DNA of 64,000 nt, taken from positions 3,410,001 through 3,474,000 of the forward strand of contig NZ_JAJVCN010000001.1 in assembly GCF_021390435.2 (NCBI RefSeq), in the 5' to 3' direction. Below the pieces are notes generated by a model. That model did no database searches. It saw only the letters and a program-made list of their open reading frames with translations, and was not told where the DNA came from. A program made the position numbers and the translations under genes. Every line of letters begins with the position of its first letter. Position 1 is the first letter of the stretch. Positions 22,713 to 33,436 of this stretch are shown piece after piece. The DNA comes from Kibdelosporangium philippinense. GTDB lineage: Bacteria > Actinomycetota > Actinomycetes > Mycobacteriales > Pseudonocardiaceae.

Positions 22713-25700
22713 GTTGGCACACTACCGCGATCCGGTCCGAGCGACGCCCATTGATCGGCCATCGCGTCCTTGTCCAACCGGCCACAGATATCCCGGACCG
22801 CGTTGTCCGCATTGAGATCCCAGATCCGTGCGCTGCCGTCGGCCGAGGCACTGATCACCCGCGTTCCGGTGGCGTCGAAGGTCGCGTCGTTCAGCGAGTC
22901 GTCATGCCGGTCAAGGCGCGCGAGTTGCTTGCCGCTCGGGAACTCCCACAGCCGCAGCACGGTGTCCTGGCTGGCGGTGACCATGGTCTTGCCATCGGGC
23001 GTGAACCGGATCCGGCGGATTGGGGCGTCGTGCCCGTTGATCTCGCCAATTGCTTGCCCGTCTTGCACACGCCACAGGCGCACGACCCGGTCCGATCCGC
23101 CGGTCACGAGGGTCTGACCGTCCGGGGTGAACTCGGCGTCCATGGCCAGGCCGTCGTGCCCAGCCAGGATCTTCATCGGCCCAGCGGGATCGGCCATGTT
23201 GAGCAGCCCGACCTTGCCCGCGGACAACGCGACCGCCAGGAACCGGCCGTCCCGGCTGTACATGACCGAAGTCGGGTAGTTGGCCGAGATCACGGTGACG
23301 TTCTGCGGTTCCTGCCTGGTCGGCCGCCTGCTCGTCATCGTGAGGTCATCGGCCTTCAGGAAGACGATCTCGTCCCGGTCGGCGTCTTTGCCCGCGTCCG
23401 CTGGGCTCTTGCCCGCCAGTGCGATGGTCTGGCCGTCCGGGCTGATCGAGAACTCGCCGAACTCCGTGCCAGGCCTGGAGAACCTTGCTTTCTCTGCCCC
23501 GGTGGCCACGTCGAAGGCAACGACCGCGCCATCCGAACCGGCCGTGATCACCCTGGACCCGTCCGGGGTGAAGGCAACCGAGGTGGCTTTGCCGCCGTGT
23601 GAGAACTGTCTGATCAGGTCGCCGGTTGTGCTGTCCCACAACCGGCCCCTGCCATCGCCGCCAACCGTGGCCAGCAGTTTCCCGTGGCTGGCGACACCGA
23701 CCATCGCCGCGTCACGCGGGCCCAGCACAGCTCGTTGGAAAGCCCAGACCGTGATCTGGCCTGCTGAGTCGGCGCTGAGGAACGTATGGCCGTCGCCGCC
23801 GGTCGTGAGCGCGAACGTGGTGACCGAGCCTGTCCCGAGGCTCAGCATCGATTGGCCGGACGCGATATCCCAGATATGGATGGTCGTCCCCGCTCCCGCG
23901 GCCATCAACACCGTTCCGACGGAGTTGAACGCCACCGCGCTGAATCCGCCTTCGGCCGCTTGCTTTTCCATCACCTGTGTCCACTTTGCCGTGTCCCACA
24001 GTCGTAAGTGGCCGTCCGGATCGACCGTCGCGAACGCGGTTCCGCTGCGATCGAACGTCATCGCGCTGACCTCATCGGTGTGGCCGGTCAAGGTCGCGAC
24101 CGTAGCGCCATCACGCGCTTGGCGGACAACGACATCTTTGCCGCTGGTGGATGCGACGAACTTGCCGTCCGGGCTGTAGGACATCACAAGCGAGCCGGGT
24201 GCGGCGAATTTCGCGGTTTCGGTGAGCTTGGCCGTGTCCCACACGGCCATGCCCTGTTCGGTGAACGCGGCGAAGGACGATCCGTCCGGCGAGATCTGGC
24301 CGTCGATCGCCTTGCCGGGCAAAGCAAAGATCTGCTTGCGTTCCGGGACGTTCCACAGTGTCAACGACGCCTTGAGAACGTTGACAGCCAACAGGAATCG
24401 GCCGTCCCGTGACATCGAAACCGAGCGGTACCAGCCATCATCGTCGTACAGGACGGCCAATTGCTTGCGGTTGGGCACATCCCACAACCGCAGCGAGCCG
24501 TCCCGGCCACCGCTGGCGGCGATCTTGCCGTCGTCACTCATCGCGACTGCCGAGATTGGACCGTCGTGTCCGGACATCCGGCCGCGGTAGTGATCAGTCT
24601 GCACGCCAAGCAAAGCGCTACGGCTTTCGATCGTCTGCCCGGCTTGCCAGGAACCCAACGCCAGCAAACCCGTTCTGGCGTGGTCGATCCCTCTGGCCAA
24701 TTCGGATTCCGCGGCGAGCTGACGTGACAAGTTCAGCTGCCGTCCCAAATCAGCGCGGTCACGCTCGTTGCTCGCGTCCTGTTGCAACTGAGTCGCCACC
24801 ACGACAGCACCCGCAGCCACCAGCAACAGCACACTCAGCGCGGCAACCATCGTGCGCAGGCGCCTGGTCCGCTTGCGTGCCGCGATCGCGCCCGCGTGCT
24901 CGGCCGCGTTCGAACGCTCGAGAAACTCCTGTTCAGCGGGTTGGAGCTGGGTTCGTCCCTGCTCAAGCCACGCGTTGACGGTCCCGAGCCGGACCCCACG
25001 ATAGAGGTCGTCTTCCTGCTGCCCGGAGTCCACCCAAATCCGGACCGCGTCCGTGAACCGCCGGTGCTGGATGAGGCCAGCGCGGTCCTCGTCGATCCAG
25101 TCGCGTAATCGCGGCCACGCCGTCAACAGCGCCTCATGGCTCAACCGTGCCCCGGTGTCGTCCACCGTGACCAGGCGGGATGCGATCAGGCCGTCCAGGA
25201 TGTGCCCGCCGATCTCACGCGGATCCACCCGCCGCCGCGCGACCGCGCCATCGTCGGACACCGTGACCAGGCGCAACAACACCGCGCGGAGCACCTCACG
25301 CCCCGGCGGGTCGAGCTGGGCATAGATGTCCTCCGCGGTACGGGACACCGCGCCGTCGATCCCGCCTGCCCGGCGATACGCGGCGAGCGTGAGCGTCGAG
25401 CCTTCGCGGAAGTTCCATGCTTCTCGCAGCGCGTGTGCCATTCTCGGCAACGCTCCGGGGTCATACCCGGCCTCGCCCCGGACTCCAAGATCGGCGATCA
25501 GCCGTTCCGGCAGCCCCGGCTCGATGTCCACACCGAAGTCCCGCGCTGGCTGCACGATCGCCTGCCGCAGCTCGGTCGCGTCCATCGCGCCCAGCAGCAC
25601 AGGCGCGGTCAGGGCCGGGATCAGCGGCGACAGTTCGATACACCGGTCCACCAGGTCGGCCCGCACAGCAAGCAGCACCAACACTGGTCGGGCGTTGGCC

Positions 25701-27079
25701 AGGGCCGTGGCGAACGCGCGGCAATCTTCGTCCGGGACGCCATGCGTGAACAGCTCCTCGAACTGGTCGACCACGATCACCATGCGTTTCCCGCACAACG
25801 ACCCGAATTCCTGCGGCTGCTGCCGGATCCTCGCCGCCAGCTCAGCCGGTTCCCCGCCGACGTGCGGCGCGATCGCCGCGGCCAGCGTGCCAATCGGGTC
25901 CGGCCCTGGCGTGATCACGACGTGCTGCCAGTCGATCAACGTCGGCATCAGGCCCGCGTGCAGCACCGAGGACTTGCCCGCGCCAGAAGCACCGACCAAC
26001 ACGACAGGTTCGCCGCCGTCGAGCTGCTCTGCCATTCGTACCAACAAATCCGTGACGACGTGCGCGCGGCCATGGAACAGATCGGCGTCGTGTTCGTCGA
26101 ATCCAACCAGGCCCGGGTAAGGCGTGGTCGCGGTGATCGGCAAGGTCGGTTTACGGCGTGGCGAGGACGATCGCAGGATCGCTTTGACCAGTTTCGCCTG
26201 GTCCTCGGTGGCGGGCGCGGCCTTCTCGGTGGCACCGGCATAGGCGGCCGCTTTCGCCTTGTCCACGAGCTCGGCGGTCGTGGTGAACCGGCGTGCCGGA
26301 TCTTTGGCCATCCCGCGCATCACCACAGAGTCCAGTTCCCTGGTGATCGCCGGGTGAAACACCGAGGGCGCGGGCGGCGGCTGCAACAGATGCGCCGCGA
26401 TCTTGGCCGCCGGGTCGGACGCTGGATGCGCCAACCGCCCGGTCAAGCACTCGAACAGCACGCAGGCCAGGGAGTATTGGTCGGACCGGCCGTCGACGGG
26501 ACCTGCCGACAGCCGTTCCGGCGCCATGTAATCCCAGGTGCCGATCAGGTCGCCGGACCTGGTCAGCGCGGTCGCTTCTGGTGAGGTTTCCCTGGCGATG
26601 CCGAAATCGGCGAGATAGGCGTGGTCGTTCTCGTCGAGCAGGATGTTCGAGGGCTTCACGTCCCGGTGGATCAGGCCTTCGGCGTGCGCGGCATCCAGGG
26701 CGGACGCCACCTGGGCGAGGATTTTCGTCACGCGATCGGGGGCCATCGCGCCATCGCCCAAGGCCCGGCGCAGGTCGGTCCCTTCGATCAGCATCATGTC
26801 GATGAACAGGTCGCCGTCGACCTCGCCGAAGTCGTTGACCGGGATGACGTTCGGGTGCTTCAACGCGGCCGCCAGCCGTGCCTCCCGCTTGAACCGGGCC
26901 CGGTAGTCGCGATCGGTGACCGAATTGGGCAGCCGCTTGAGGGCGATGACCCGGTCGTGCACGGTGTCGTAGGCACGGTGAACCACGCCCATCCCGCCCG
27001 TGCCAAGCAGTCCTTGGATCCGATACGGGCCAAATACTGGGACGTCCGTGGGTTCCGCGTTCAGCGCACCGGCCACCAT
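22700..27079 (-). CDS. Ser/Thr protein kinase - STAND NTPase - WD40 repeat protein
   Basis: 1459 residues. Residues 15-275 are a complete PknB-type kinase: glycine loop GTGGMG (26-31), Lys48, HRDVKPSN (138-145), DFG (158-160), activation segment ending GTWDYMAPE. Residues 320-740 are a STAND-type (nSTAND1-like) NTPase: GFDEHDADLFHGR lead-in, P-loop GASGAGKSS (363-371), Walker B VIVVDQFEELF (about 435-444). A membrane span (743-765) follows, then about 14 WD40 repeats (840-1455) with many W-D dipeptides and GHxxxV motifs, presumably outside the cell. The kinase and NTPase are therefore cytoplasmic, the propeller a sensor platform. It is followed by the coupled FHA-like gene and converges with the pseudoprotease pair. 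Confidence 0.9.
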   Translation of the reverse strand: MVAGALNAEPTDVPVFGPYRIQGLLGTGGMGVVHRAYDTVHDRVIALKRLPNSVTDRDYRARFKREARLAAALKHPNVIPVNDFGEVDGDLFIDMMLIEGTDLRRALGDGAMAPDRVTKILAQVASALDAAHAEGLIHRDVKPSNILLDENDHAYLADFGIARETSPEATALTRSGDLIGTWDYMAPERLSAGPVDGRSDQYSLACVLFECLTGRLAHPASDPAAKIAAHLLQPPPAPSVFHPAITRELDSVVMRGMAKDPARRFTTTAELVDKAKAAAYAGATEKAAPATEDQAKLVKAILRSSSPRRKPTLPITATTPYPGLVGFDEHDADLFHGRAHVVTDLLVRMAEQLDGGEPVVLVGASGAGKSSVLHAGLMPTLIDWQHVVITPGPDPIGTLAAAIAPHVGGEPAELAARIRQQPQEFGSLCGKRMVIVVDQFEELFTHGVPDEDCRAFATALANARPVLVLLAVRADLVDRCIELSPLIPALTAPVLLGAMDATELRQAIVQPARDFGVDIEPGLPERLIADLGVRGEAGYDPGALPRMAHALREAWNFREGSTLTLAAYRRAGGIDGAVSRTAEDIYAQLDPPGREVLRAVLLRLVTVSDDGAVARRRVDPREIGGHILDGLIASRLVTVDDTGARLSHEALLTAWPRLRDWIDEDRAGLIQHRRFTDAVRIWVDSGQQEDDLYRGVRLGTVNAWLEQGRTQLQPAEQEFLERSNAAEHAGAIAARKRTRRLRTMVAALSVLLLVAAGAVVVATQLQQDASNERDRADLGRQLNLSRQLAAESELARGIDHARTGLLALGSWQAGQTIESRSALLGVQTDHYRGRMSGHDGPISAVAMSDDGKIAASGGRDGSLRLWDVPNRKQLAVLYDDDGWYRSVSMSRDGRFLLAVNVLKASLTLWNVPERKQIFALPGKAIDGQISPDGSSFAAFTEQGMAVWDTAKLTETAKFAAPGSLVMSYSPDGKFVASTSGKDVVVRQARDGATVATLTGHTDEVSAMTFDRSGTAFATVDPDGHLRLWDTAKWTQVMEKQAAEGGFSAVAFNSVGTVLMAAGAGTTIHIWDIASGQSMLSLGTGSVTTFALTTGGDGHTFLSADSAGQITVWAFQRAVLGPRDAAMVGVASHGKLLATVGGDGRGRLWDSTTGDLIRQFSHGGKATSVAFTPDGSRVITAGSDGAVVAFDVATGAEKARFSRPGTEFGEFSISPDGQTIALAGKSPADAGKDADRDEIVFLKADDLTMTSRRPTRQEPQNVTVISANYPTSVMYSRDGRFLAVALSAGKVGLLNMADPAGPMKILAGHDGLAMDAEFTPDGQTLVTGGSDRVVRLWRVQDGQAIGEINGHDAPIRRIRFTPDGKTMVTASQDTVLRLWEFPSGKQLARLDRHDDSLNDATFDATGTRVISASADGSARIWDLNADNAVRDICGRLDKDAMADQWASLGPDRGSVPTCPK

Positions 27080-27152
27080 GTGGGAAACCTACCGATGCCT
27101 CGCCCCTCTCCGCGGCGGCAAGTTTGCCGTCAACGGCGGATACTTGATCGCG

Positions 27153-27977
27153 ATGGGAATCGTGTACTCGAGCGTCCTGGACGCTCCACTGCAGCAGGTG
27201 TTCGACTGGCACGCGCGGCCGGGTGCTTTGGTCCGGCTCAGCCCGCCGTGGCAGCCGGTCCACGTCGTGCAGGAGTCCGACTCACTCCGGGACGGCACAG
27301 CAATCCTCGGCATGCCCGGTGGCGTGCGGTGGATCGCCCAGCACCAAGCCGCTGGCTATCACCCGCCGGACGTGTTCGTCGACCATCTCGAAGGGCCTTT
27401 GTCGCGGGTCACGTATTGGCGCCATCGGCACGAGTTCACGGCCGAGGGCCCGTTGCGGACTCGGTTGACCGATCGGGTCGAAACTCCGGTGCCGAAGGCC
27501 GTGCTTCGGCCCATGTTCGACTACCGCCACCAACAGCTAGCGGCCGATCTGGCCGTACACGCGGCATACAGCAAGACTCCGTTGACCGTCGCGGTGACAG
27601 GTTCCGAAAGTGCGATCGGTACTGCGTTCACCGCGTTGTTGTCGACGGGCGGGCATCGCGTTGTCCGGTCATTGGACGGAGTCGATGGCGTTGTAGACCT
27701 GGCTGGTTCTTCCATCGAGCTTGCTCGGCGCGCTGCCAGTGCTGGCGCACGGGTTTTCGTGAACACGTCACGTTACCGGGAGGACACTCCTGGGATTCGG
27801 ATGGTGTGGGTGCGTCCGTCGAGCCTTTCTCGTGATCATCTCTGCGATTTCTACCTTCGGGCACTCGTGGACGATCGGTTGAGCGGCCCGGTGAACGCCG
27901 TTTTGCCCGAAACCACAGTGGTTCGTCCGCGGGGGAACTTGCTGAAGTCCATAGTGGACCGGCTGACCAGCCGGTAG
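27153..27977 (+). CDS. SRPBCC / shortened NAD-epimerase fusion (TIGR01777-like)
   Basis: 274 residues from ATG 27153 (no clear ribosome site). Residues 1-140 form an SRPBCC (START-like) lipid-binding domain: VYSSVLDAPLQQVFDWHARPGALVRLSPPWQPVHV, then VDHLEGPLSRVTYWRHRHEF. Residues 150-274 are a Rossmann-type epimerase in the order of the TIGR01777 family (VAVTGSESAIGTAFTALLSTGGHRVVRS, VDGVVDLAGSSI, PGIRMVWVRPSSL, LSGPVNAVLPETTV), but it is only about 125 residues against about 300 in normal members; the middle is strongly compressed and the GxxGxxG glycine pattern is degenerate (GSESAIG). Catalysis is doubtful. It lies 73 bases from the divergent kinase start and 10 bases before the aldo/keto reductase. 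Confidence 0.7.
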   Translation: MGIVYSSVLDAPLQQVFDWHARPGALVRLSPPWQPVHVVQESDSLRDGTAILGMPGGVRWIAQHQAAGYHPPDVFVDHLEGPLSRVTYWRHRHEFTAEGPLRTRLTDRVETPVPKAVLRPMFDYRHQQLAADLAVHAAYSKTPLTVAVTGSESAIGTAFTALLSTGGHRVVRSLDGVDGVVDLAGSSIELARRAASAGARVFVNTSRYREDTPGIRMVWVRPSSLSRDHLCDFYLRALVDDRLSGPVNAVLPETTVVRPRGNLLKSIVDRLTSR

Positions 27978-27987
27978 GCTCCGCGCC

Positions 27988-28989
27988 ATGAAGTACCGCA
28001 CGATCGGTCAGGATCCCAAGACACGCCGTGAAGTCAGCGTGCTCGCGCTCGGCACGATGCACTTCGGCACGGGGACAGATGAGGAGACCGCGTTCGCGAT
28101 CCTCGACCGGTACGTCGATGCCGGGGGCACGTTCATCGACACGTCAAACAACTACGCGTTCTGGGTGAACAGCAGCCAGGGCGGGCAAAGCGAGGCCGTC
28201 TTAGGCCGCTGGCGGGCAAGCCGCCATGTCCCCGACAGCGTGCTGATCGCGACCAAGCTCGGCGGCCGTCCCAACGCGGCGGGCCTCGACTTCGCCGCGA
28301 CCGCCAAGCCAGAGAACATCGAAGGCCTGTCCGCCAAGGTGATCCGCGAATCCGCCGAGCGCAGCCGGGACACCTTGGGGGTCAACAAGATCGACCTGCT
28401 CTACGCCCACGTGGAGGACACGGCCACACCATTGCAGGAAACCGTCGAAGGTTTCGCCGAACTGGTCACGGACGGAACGGTCGGGCTGCTTGGCGTGAGC
28501 AACCACTGGTCCTGGCGGGTCGAGCGGGCTCGCGCGCTCGCGGCGGCCGCTGGTTTACCGGGTTACGAACTCCTGCAATATCAGTACAGCTATCTGCGGT
28601 CCCGGACCGACCGGCCGGGACGCCGTTCCCAGGACGGGAATCAGGGGTACTTGAGCGGCGATCTGTTGGCGTACCTGCGTGAAACGCCAGATCTGTCGTT
28701 GGTCGCTTACTCACCACTGTTGGGTGGCGCGTACGCCCACGCGGACCGCGACCTCGGCCCGGACTGGGATCACTCCGGAACTCCATTGCGGCGCACGGCT
28801 TTGCAGGAAGTTGCGAAGGAGACCGGCGCCACGGTCAACCAGGTCGTCCTGGCCTGGATGCTCGGTGGCGACCTGCCAATCATCCCGCTCGTCGGCGCCT
28901 CATCGGTCAAACAGATCGAGGAAAGCATTGCCGCTGTGGACCTTGAACTGTCCGCGGACCAGCGGCTCAAACTCAATTCCACGCACTGA
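27988..28989 (+). CDS. Aldo/keto reductase
   Basis: 333 residues, a TIM-barrel NADPH-dependent oxidoreductase. Catalytic tetrad positions can be followed: Asp and Tyr in FIDTSNNYAFWV, Lys in LIATKLGGRP, and His in DLLYAHVEDTATP. The signature for NADP binding appears late (NQVVLAWMLGGDLPIIPLVGASSVKQIEESIAAV). The start ATG at 27988 lies ten bases after the previous gene, suggesting co-transcription with the SRPBCC protein. Substrate unknown; subgroup resembles the YajO/perakine-reductase-like enzymes. A 46-base palindrome follows the stop. Confidence 0.9.
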   Translation: MKYRTIGQDPKTRREVSVLALGTMHFGTGTDEETAFAILDRYVDAGGTFIDTSNNYAFWVNSSQGGQSEAVLGRWRASRHVPDSVLIATKLGGRPNAAGLDFAATAKPENIEGLSAKVIRESAERSRDTLGVNKIDLLYAHVEDTATPLQETVEGFAELVTDGTVGLLGVSNHWSWRVERARALAAAAGLPGYELLQYQYSYLRSRTDRPGRRSQDGNQGYLSGDLLAYLRETPDLSLVAYSPLLGGAYAHADRDLGPDWDHSGTPLRRTALQEVAKETGATVNQVVLAWMLGGDLPIIPLVGASSVKQIEESIAAVDLELSADQRLKLNSTH

Positions 28990-28994
28990 AGCCT

Positions 28995-29040
28995 GTCGTG
29001 AGTGGTTATCCGCGTTCTAACGCGCCTAACCACTCACGAG
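28995..29040. repeat. 46-bp palindrome, copy 2 (likely terminator)
   Basis: Near-identical to 20240-20285: TCGTGAGTGGTTA pairs with TAACCACTCACGA, inner arm CGCGTT with AACGCG. The outermost base pair and two inner bases differ from copy 1. It follows the aldo/keto reductase stop by six bases. Confidence 0.8.
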
Positions 29041-29109
29041 GAAAGAATGGGAACAAACCGATCCGAACGGACCTACTTCGGACACCGACGGGCGGGGAAG
29101 CTCACGTGA

Positions 29110-30423
<1,314 letters not shown>

Positions 30424-30429
30424 CGATGC

Positions 30430-31029
30430 TCACGGGTTGGCCGGGCTCCCCGGCCAACCCGCCTTCAGCCACGCGTCCACCTGACACTGGCCACGCAACC
30501 GGACGACCACCAAATGCGGAAAACGCTTCTCCCGCAGGACTTCGATCACCTGCTGCCGGATCTTCGGGTACATCCGCCACGAGAGCTTCACGATGTGGTC
30601 CGGATCCTTGAAGACATCGCGCAGCGGCCCTTCGGTGTTGCCCGACCAGAGCTCGGTCTTGGTGATCCGCCGGTGCAGTGTGCGCTTGATGACCCGATAC
30701 ATGGTCAGCCACCTCGGGTGATCAAGCCACACCAGCAGTTCCGCGTTCGCGCCGATCTGGTCACGGACCTCGTCGCCCTGCCATTCGATGACCCATTCCG
30801 GACCGCTGACAACCTGCTTCACGTCATCGATCCAGGTCTCCCTGACTGTCCAATTAGGTCCGTGGAACAACGAGTCGATGTCCACATATGGCACGCCAAG
30901 CGCACGGGCCAAGCTCGACTTCCCTGAACCAGCGGGACCGGCCACAGCGATCTTGCGCGGGCGAATGGGCAACGGGTCATCGAAACGCAGCAACGGCACG
31001 GTGTTGATCTTATTGCTCGACCAGTCCAC
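30430..31029 (-). CDS. P-loop nucleoside/adenylate-kinase-like protein (FlaR/topology modulation type)
   Basis: 199 residues. P-loop GPAGSGKSS near residue 35, followed by LARALGVPYVDIDSLFHGPNWT, the signature of FlaR-like small kinases. LVWLDHPRWLTMYRVIKRTLHRR gives the lid-type Arg cluster. Such proteins resemble adenylate/shikimate kinases; their substrates are mostly unknown. The start overlaps the stop of the HelR-type helicase gene by 20 bases on the same strand, so the two are translated together. Confidence 0.8.
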   Translation of the reverse strand: MDWSSNKINTVPLLRFDDPLPIRPRKIAVAGPAGSGKSSLARALGVPYVDIDSLFHGPNWTVRETWIDDVKQVVSGPEWVIEWQGDEVRDQIGANAELLVWLDHPRWLTMYRVIKRTLHRRITKTELWSGNTEGPLRDVFKDPDHIVKLSWRMYPKIRQQVIEVLREKRFPHLVVVRLRGQCQVDAWLKAGWPGSPANP

Positions 31030-33187
31030 TCAGTGCCTGCGGCAACCAGCCTCGGTGCAGAACGCCGAGACGTTGGGTCGCACGCGTGAGAGCGACGTAG
31101 AGCTCAGCCGCGCCACGAGGGCCATCGGCAAGGATCCGCTCCGGATCCACGACCAACACCGCGTCGAACTCAAGCCCATTGGTCTCCGACGCGGGCACCG
31201 CGCCAGGCACTCCCGGCGGCCCGATCACGATGCTGGTTCCTTCACGACCGGCTTCCTCGCGCACGAATTCCTCAATGGCGCCAGGCAATTCGTCCGCGGT
31301 GACCTGCCGGGACCATGGCTGGACACCGGATGCGCGGACCGACTCCGGCGGTTGGACGGTGGGCGCGAACTCGGCGAGCACCGCGGCCGCGACGTTCATG
31401 ATCTCAGCCGGGGTGCGGTAGTTGACCGTCAGCGACCGGTAAACCCAGCGGTCCGGCACGTACGGCGCCAGCATCGCGTCCCACGAAGTCGCTCCGGCCT
31501 CCGACCGGCGTTGCGCGAGATCCCCCACGACCGTGAAGGATCGGTTGGGGCAGCGCCGCATCAGCACCCGCCAGTCCATTTCGGACAGTTCCTGTGCCTC
31601 GTCGACCACGACGTGCCGATAGGTCCAGTCCCGGTCCGCCGCAGCACGTTCGACCAGTTCACGGGTGTCGCGCTCGACGAACCGGTCGGCCAGCGCCCCG
31701 GAGTAGAGCAGGTCGTCCACGCGCACAAGGACGTCCTCATCCATCTCCGCGTAGTCCAGCCGGAGGATGTCCATGACACCAGCCGCATACTCGGCTTCCG
31801 CCTGACGTTCCCGCTCGATCGCCTGCTCAGCGACCTTGTCGGCTGCCTTGTCGCGGCCAAGCAGGTCCACGAGCTCGTCGAGCAGCGGCACGTCCGACAC
31901 TGTCCACGCCTCTCCGTCAGCGCGCAGCAACGCTTGGTCAGCGCCCGCCGCACGCAGCCGTGACGCAGACGAGTAGAGCGGCGCCAACAGCGTCTCCGGC
32001 GTCAGGATCGGCCAGAGCTCGTCCATCGCGACCGTGAACGTCTCATCTGCCGCCAACTCTTTGAGCAGGTCCGTACGCATCTCCTCCCACGCTTCCTTGT
32101 CGGATCGCGTCAGCCAGCCCTTGCCAATCCGAGCGATCGCCCGCTCAGTGAGCACATACGTGACGATCTCGATGAACACCGAGCGGGCCTCGTTGTGCGG
32201 CAACCCGCTGATCCGCGCTTCATCCCTGGCCCACTCCGCGGTTTCGGCGTCGATCCGGACCGTGACGTCACGCAACTCGATGGGTATCGGGTTCTCCGGC
32301 AACCGCTGACGGTCAGCGATCGCGGCCTTGAGCACGTCAAGGATCTTCAGCGATCCCTTGAGCCGGGCGGCTTCCGGCGTGTCCTCGGCGGTGACGTGCA
32401 GACCGGGGACGAGGTCGCCCGGCGTCATGAACACGACATCGGACTCGCCAAGCGACGGCAGAACGCGGCCGATGTGGTTCAGGAACGCCGGGTTGGGCCC
32501 GACCACGAGCACGCCGTGACGCTCCATCCGTTCCCGCTGGGTGTAGAGCAGGTACGCGACGCGGTGCAGCGCGACCACGGTCTTGCCGGTACCTGGGCCG
32601 CCCTCGATCACGAGGACTCCCGGGTGGTCGAGCCGGATGATCTCGTCCTGCTCGGCCTGGATCGTGGCCACGATGTCGCGCATACCCTCATCACGCGGCG
32701 CGTTGACCGCCGCCAGCAGGGCCGCGTCGCCGCGCTCATCGGCACTGGGACGGCCGAACACCTCGTCGGTGAAATCGACTATCCGCCGCCCCTTGGTGAG
32801 GAACTGGCGGCGCCGGCGCATGTTCTCCGGGTTCGCGCCGGTGGCGACGTAGAACGCACGTGCCGCGGGCGCGCGCCAATCGAGCAGCACCGGCTCGTAC
32901 TGGTCGTCCTCGTCGAAAAGGCCGATCCGGCCGATGTACGAATGCTCGCCCGAAATGGTGTCCAACCGGCCGAAACACAATCCGTTGTCGGCGACGTCCA
33001 ACCGCTTCGCCTCTTTGGCCAAGGCGCGAACCTCGACGTCACGCTCCATCGGCGTACCGCCGTTTCCGCGCAATGCCGCGGTGTATTCGCGCCTCACCCT
33101 GGCACGTTCGGCGTCGAGCCGGGTGTAGAGCCCGGATACGTAGTTCTGCTCGGACCGCAATTCCTCGTCGTACCCCAGAGTTGACAC
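31010..33187 (-). CDS. helR: HelD/HelR-type superfamily 1 helicase, RNA polymerase recycling factor
   Basis: 725 residues from a GTG at 33187-33185 with GAGGGG just upstream. Domain order fits HelD: an N-terminal coiled coil that would insert into RNA polymerase (EQNYVSGLYTRLDAERARVRREYTAAL), a helicase 1A segment with FGRLDTISGEHSYIGRIGLFDEDDQYEPVLLDWRAPAARAFY, P-loop GGPGTGKTVVALHRVAYLLY, Walker B VVVDEAQELSEMDWRVLMRR, and motif VVGDLAQRRS, YRTPAEIMN, and C-terminal ELYVALTRATQRL. Actinobacterial HelR removes stalled RNA polymerase from DNA and in some species dislodges rifamycin antibiotics, giving resistance. Whether this copy does so is inferred. It is followed by a coupled P-loop kinase gene, and a palindrome precedes it. 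Confidence 0.85.
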   Translation of the reverse strand: MSTLGYDEELRSEQNYVSGLYTRLDAERARVRREYTAALRGNGGTPMERDVEVRALAKEAKRLDVADNGLCFGRLDTISGEHSYIGRIGLFDEDDQYEPVLLDWRAPAARAFYVATGANPENMRRRRQFLTKGRRIVDFTDEVFGRPSADERGDAALLAAVNAPRDEGMRDIVATIQAEQDEIIRLDHPGVLVIEGGPGTGKTVVALHRVAYLLYTQRERMERHGVLVVGPNPAFLNHIGRVLPSLGESDVVFMTPGDLVPGLHVTAEDTPEAARLKGSLKILDVLKAAIADRQRLPENPIPIELRDVTVRIDAETAEWARDEARISGLPHNEARSVFIEIVTYVLTERAIARIGKGWLTRSDKEAWEEMRTDLLKELAADETFTVAMDELWPILTPETLLAPLYSSASRLRAAGADQALLRADGEAWTVSDVPLLDELVDLLGRDKAADKVAEQAIERERQAEAEYAAGVMDILRLDYAEMDEDVLVRVDDLLYSGALADRFVERDTRELVERAAADRDWTYRHVVVDEAQELSEMDWRVLMRRCPNRSFTVVGDLAQRRSEAGATSWDAMLAPYVPDRWVYRSLTVNYRTPAEIMNVAAAVLAEFAPTVQPPESVRASGVQPWSRQVTADELPGAIEEFVREEAGREGTSIVIGPPGVPGAVPASETNGLEFDAVLVVDPERILADGPRGAAELYVALTRATQRLGVLHRGWLPQALSGLVEQ

Positions 33188-33230
33188 ATGCCCCTCACAG
33201 CGGCTAAGTTGGTACCAGGAAGGCGGGTTT

Positions 33231-33247
33231 GCCATTCATTGAATGGC
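33231..33247. promoter_or_regulatory. Palindrome upstream of the helicase gene
   Basis: GCCATTCATTGAATGGC, perfect 8-base arms with a single central base, lies 44-60 bases before the GTG start. Its place fits an operator or a promoter-overlapping site. The rest of the 249-base intergenic region shows no gene. Confidence 0.5.
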
Positions 33248-33436
33248 GAGCACGCCAATTTTTTATTCTCCCTACCTTGTCAAGTGGCGCCGTACGACGA
33301 CCGCGTTTCCTGCCCGATATCTCCCAATCGCCACCCAAGATCCGCAGCACCGGTAAGCTGGCGGCAAGAGGGGTGTCGTTCACGTCCACTTTCCGGGACG
33401 GTTGTTTGGCGTTGAGATTGGGCGAGTACTGGGGCT

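Noticed and set aside
22628-26584. Several long plus-strand frames across the kinase gene
   Set aside because: They have no recognisable motifs and mirror the high-GC kinase-WD40 coding sequence.
33357-33368. Possible rifamycin-associated element near helR
   Set aside because: Only a one-mismatch half-match to a consensus recalled from memory, without the palindromic partner and on the side of the transporter gene; not enough for a feature.
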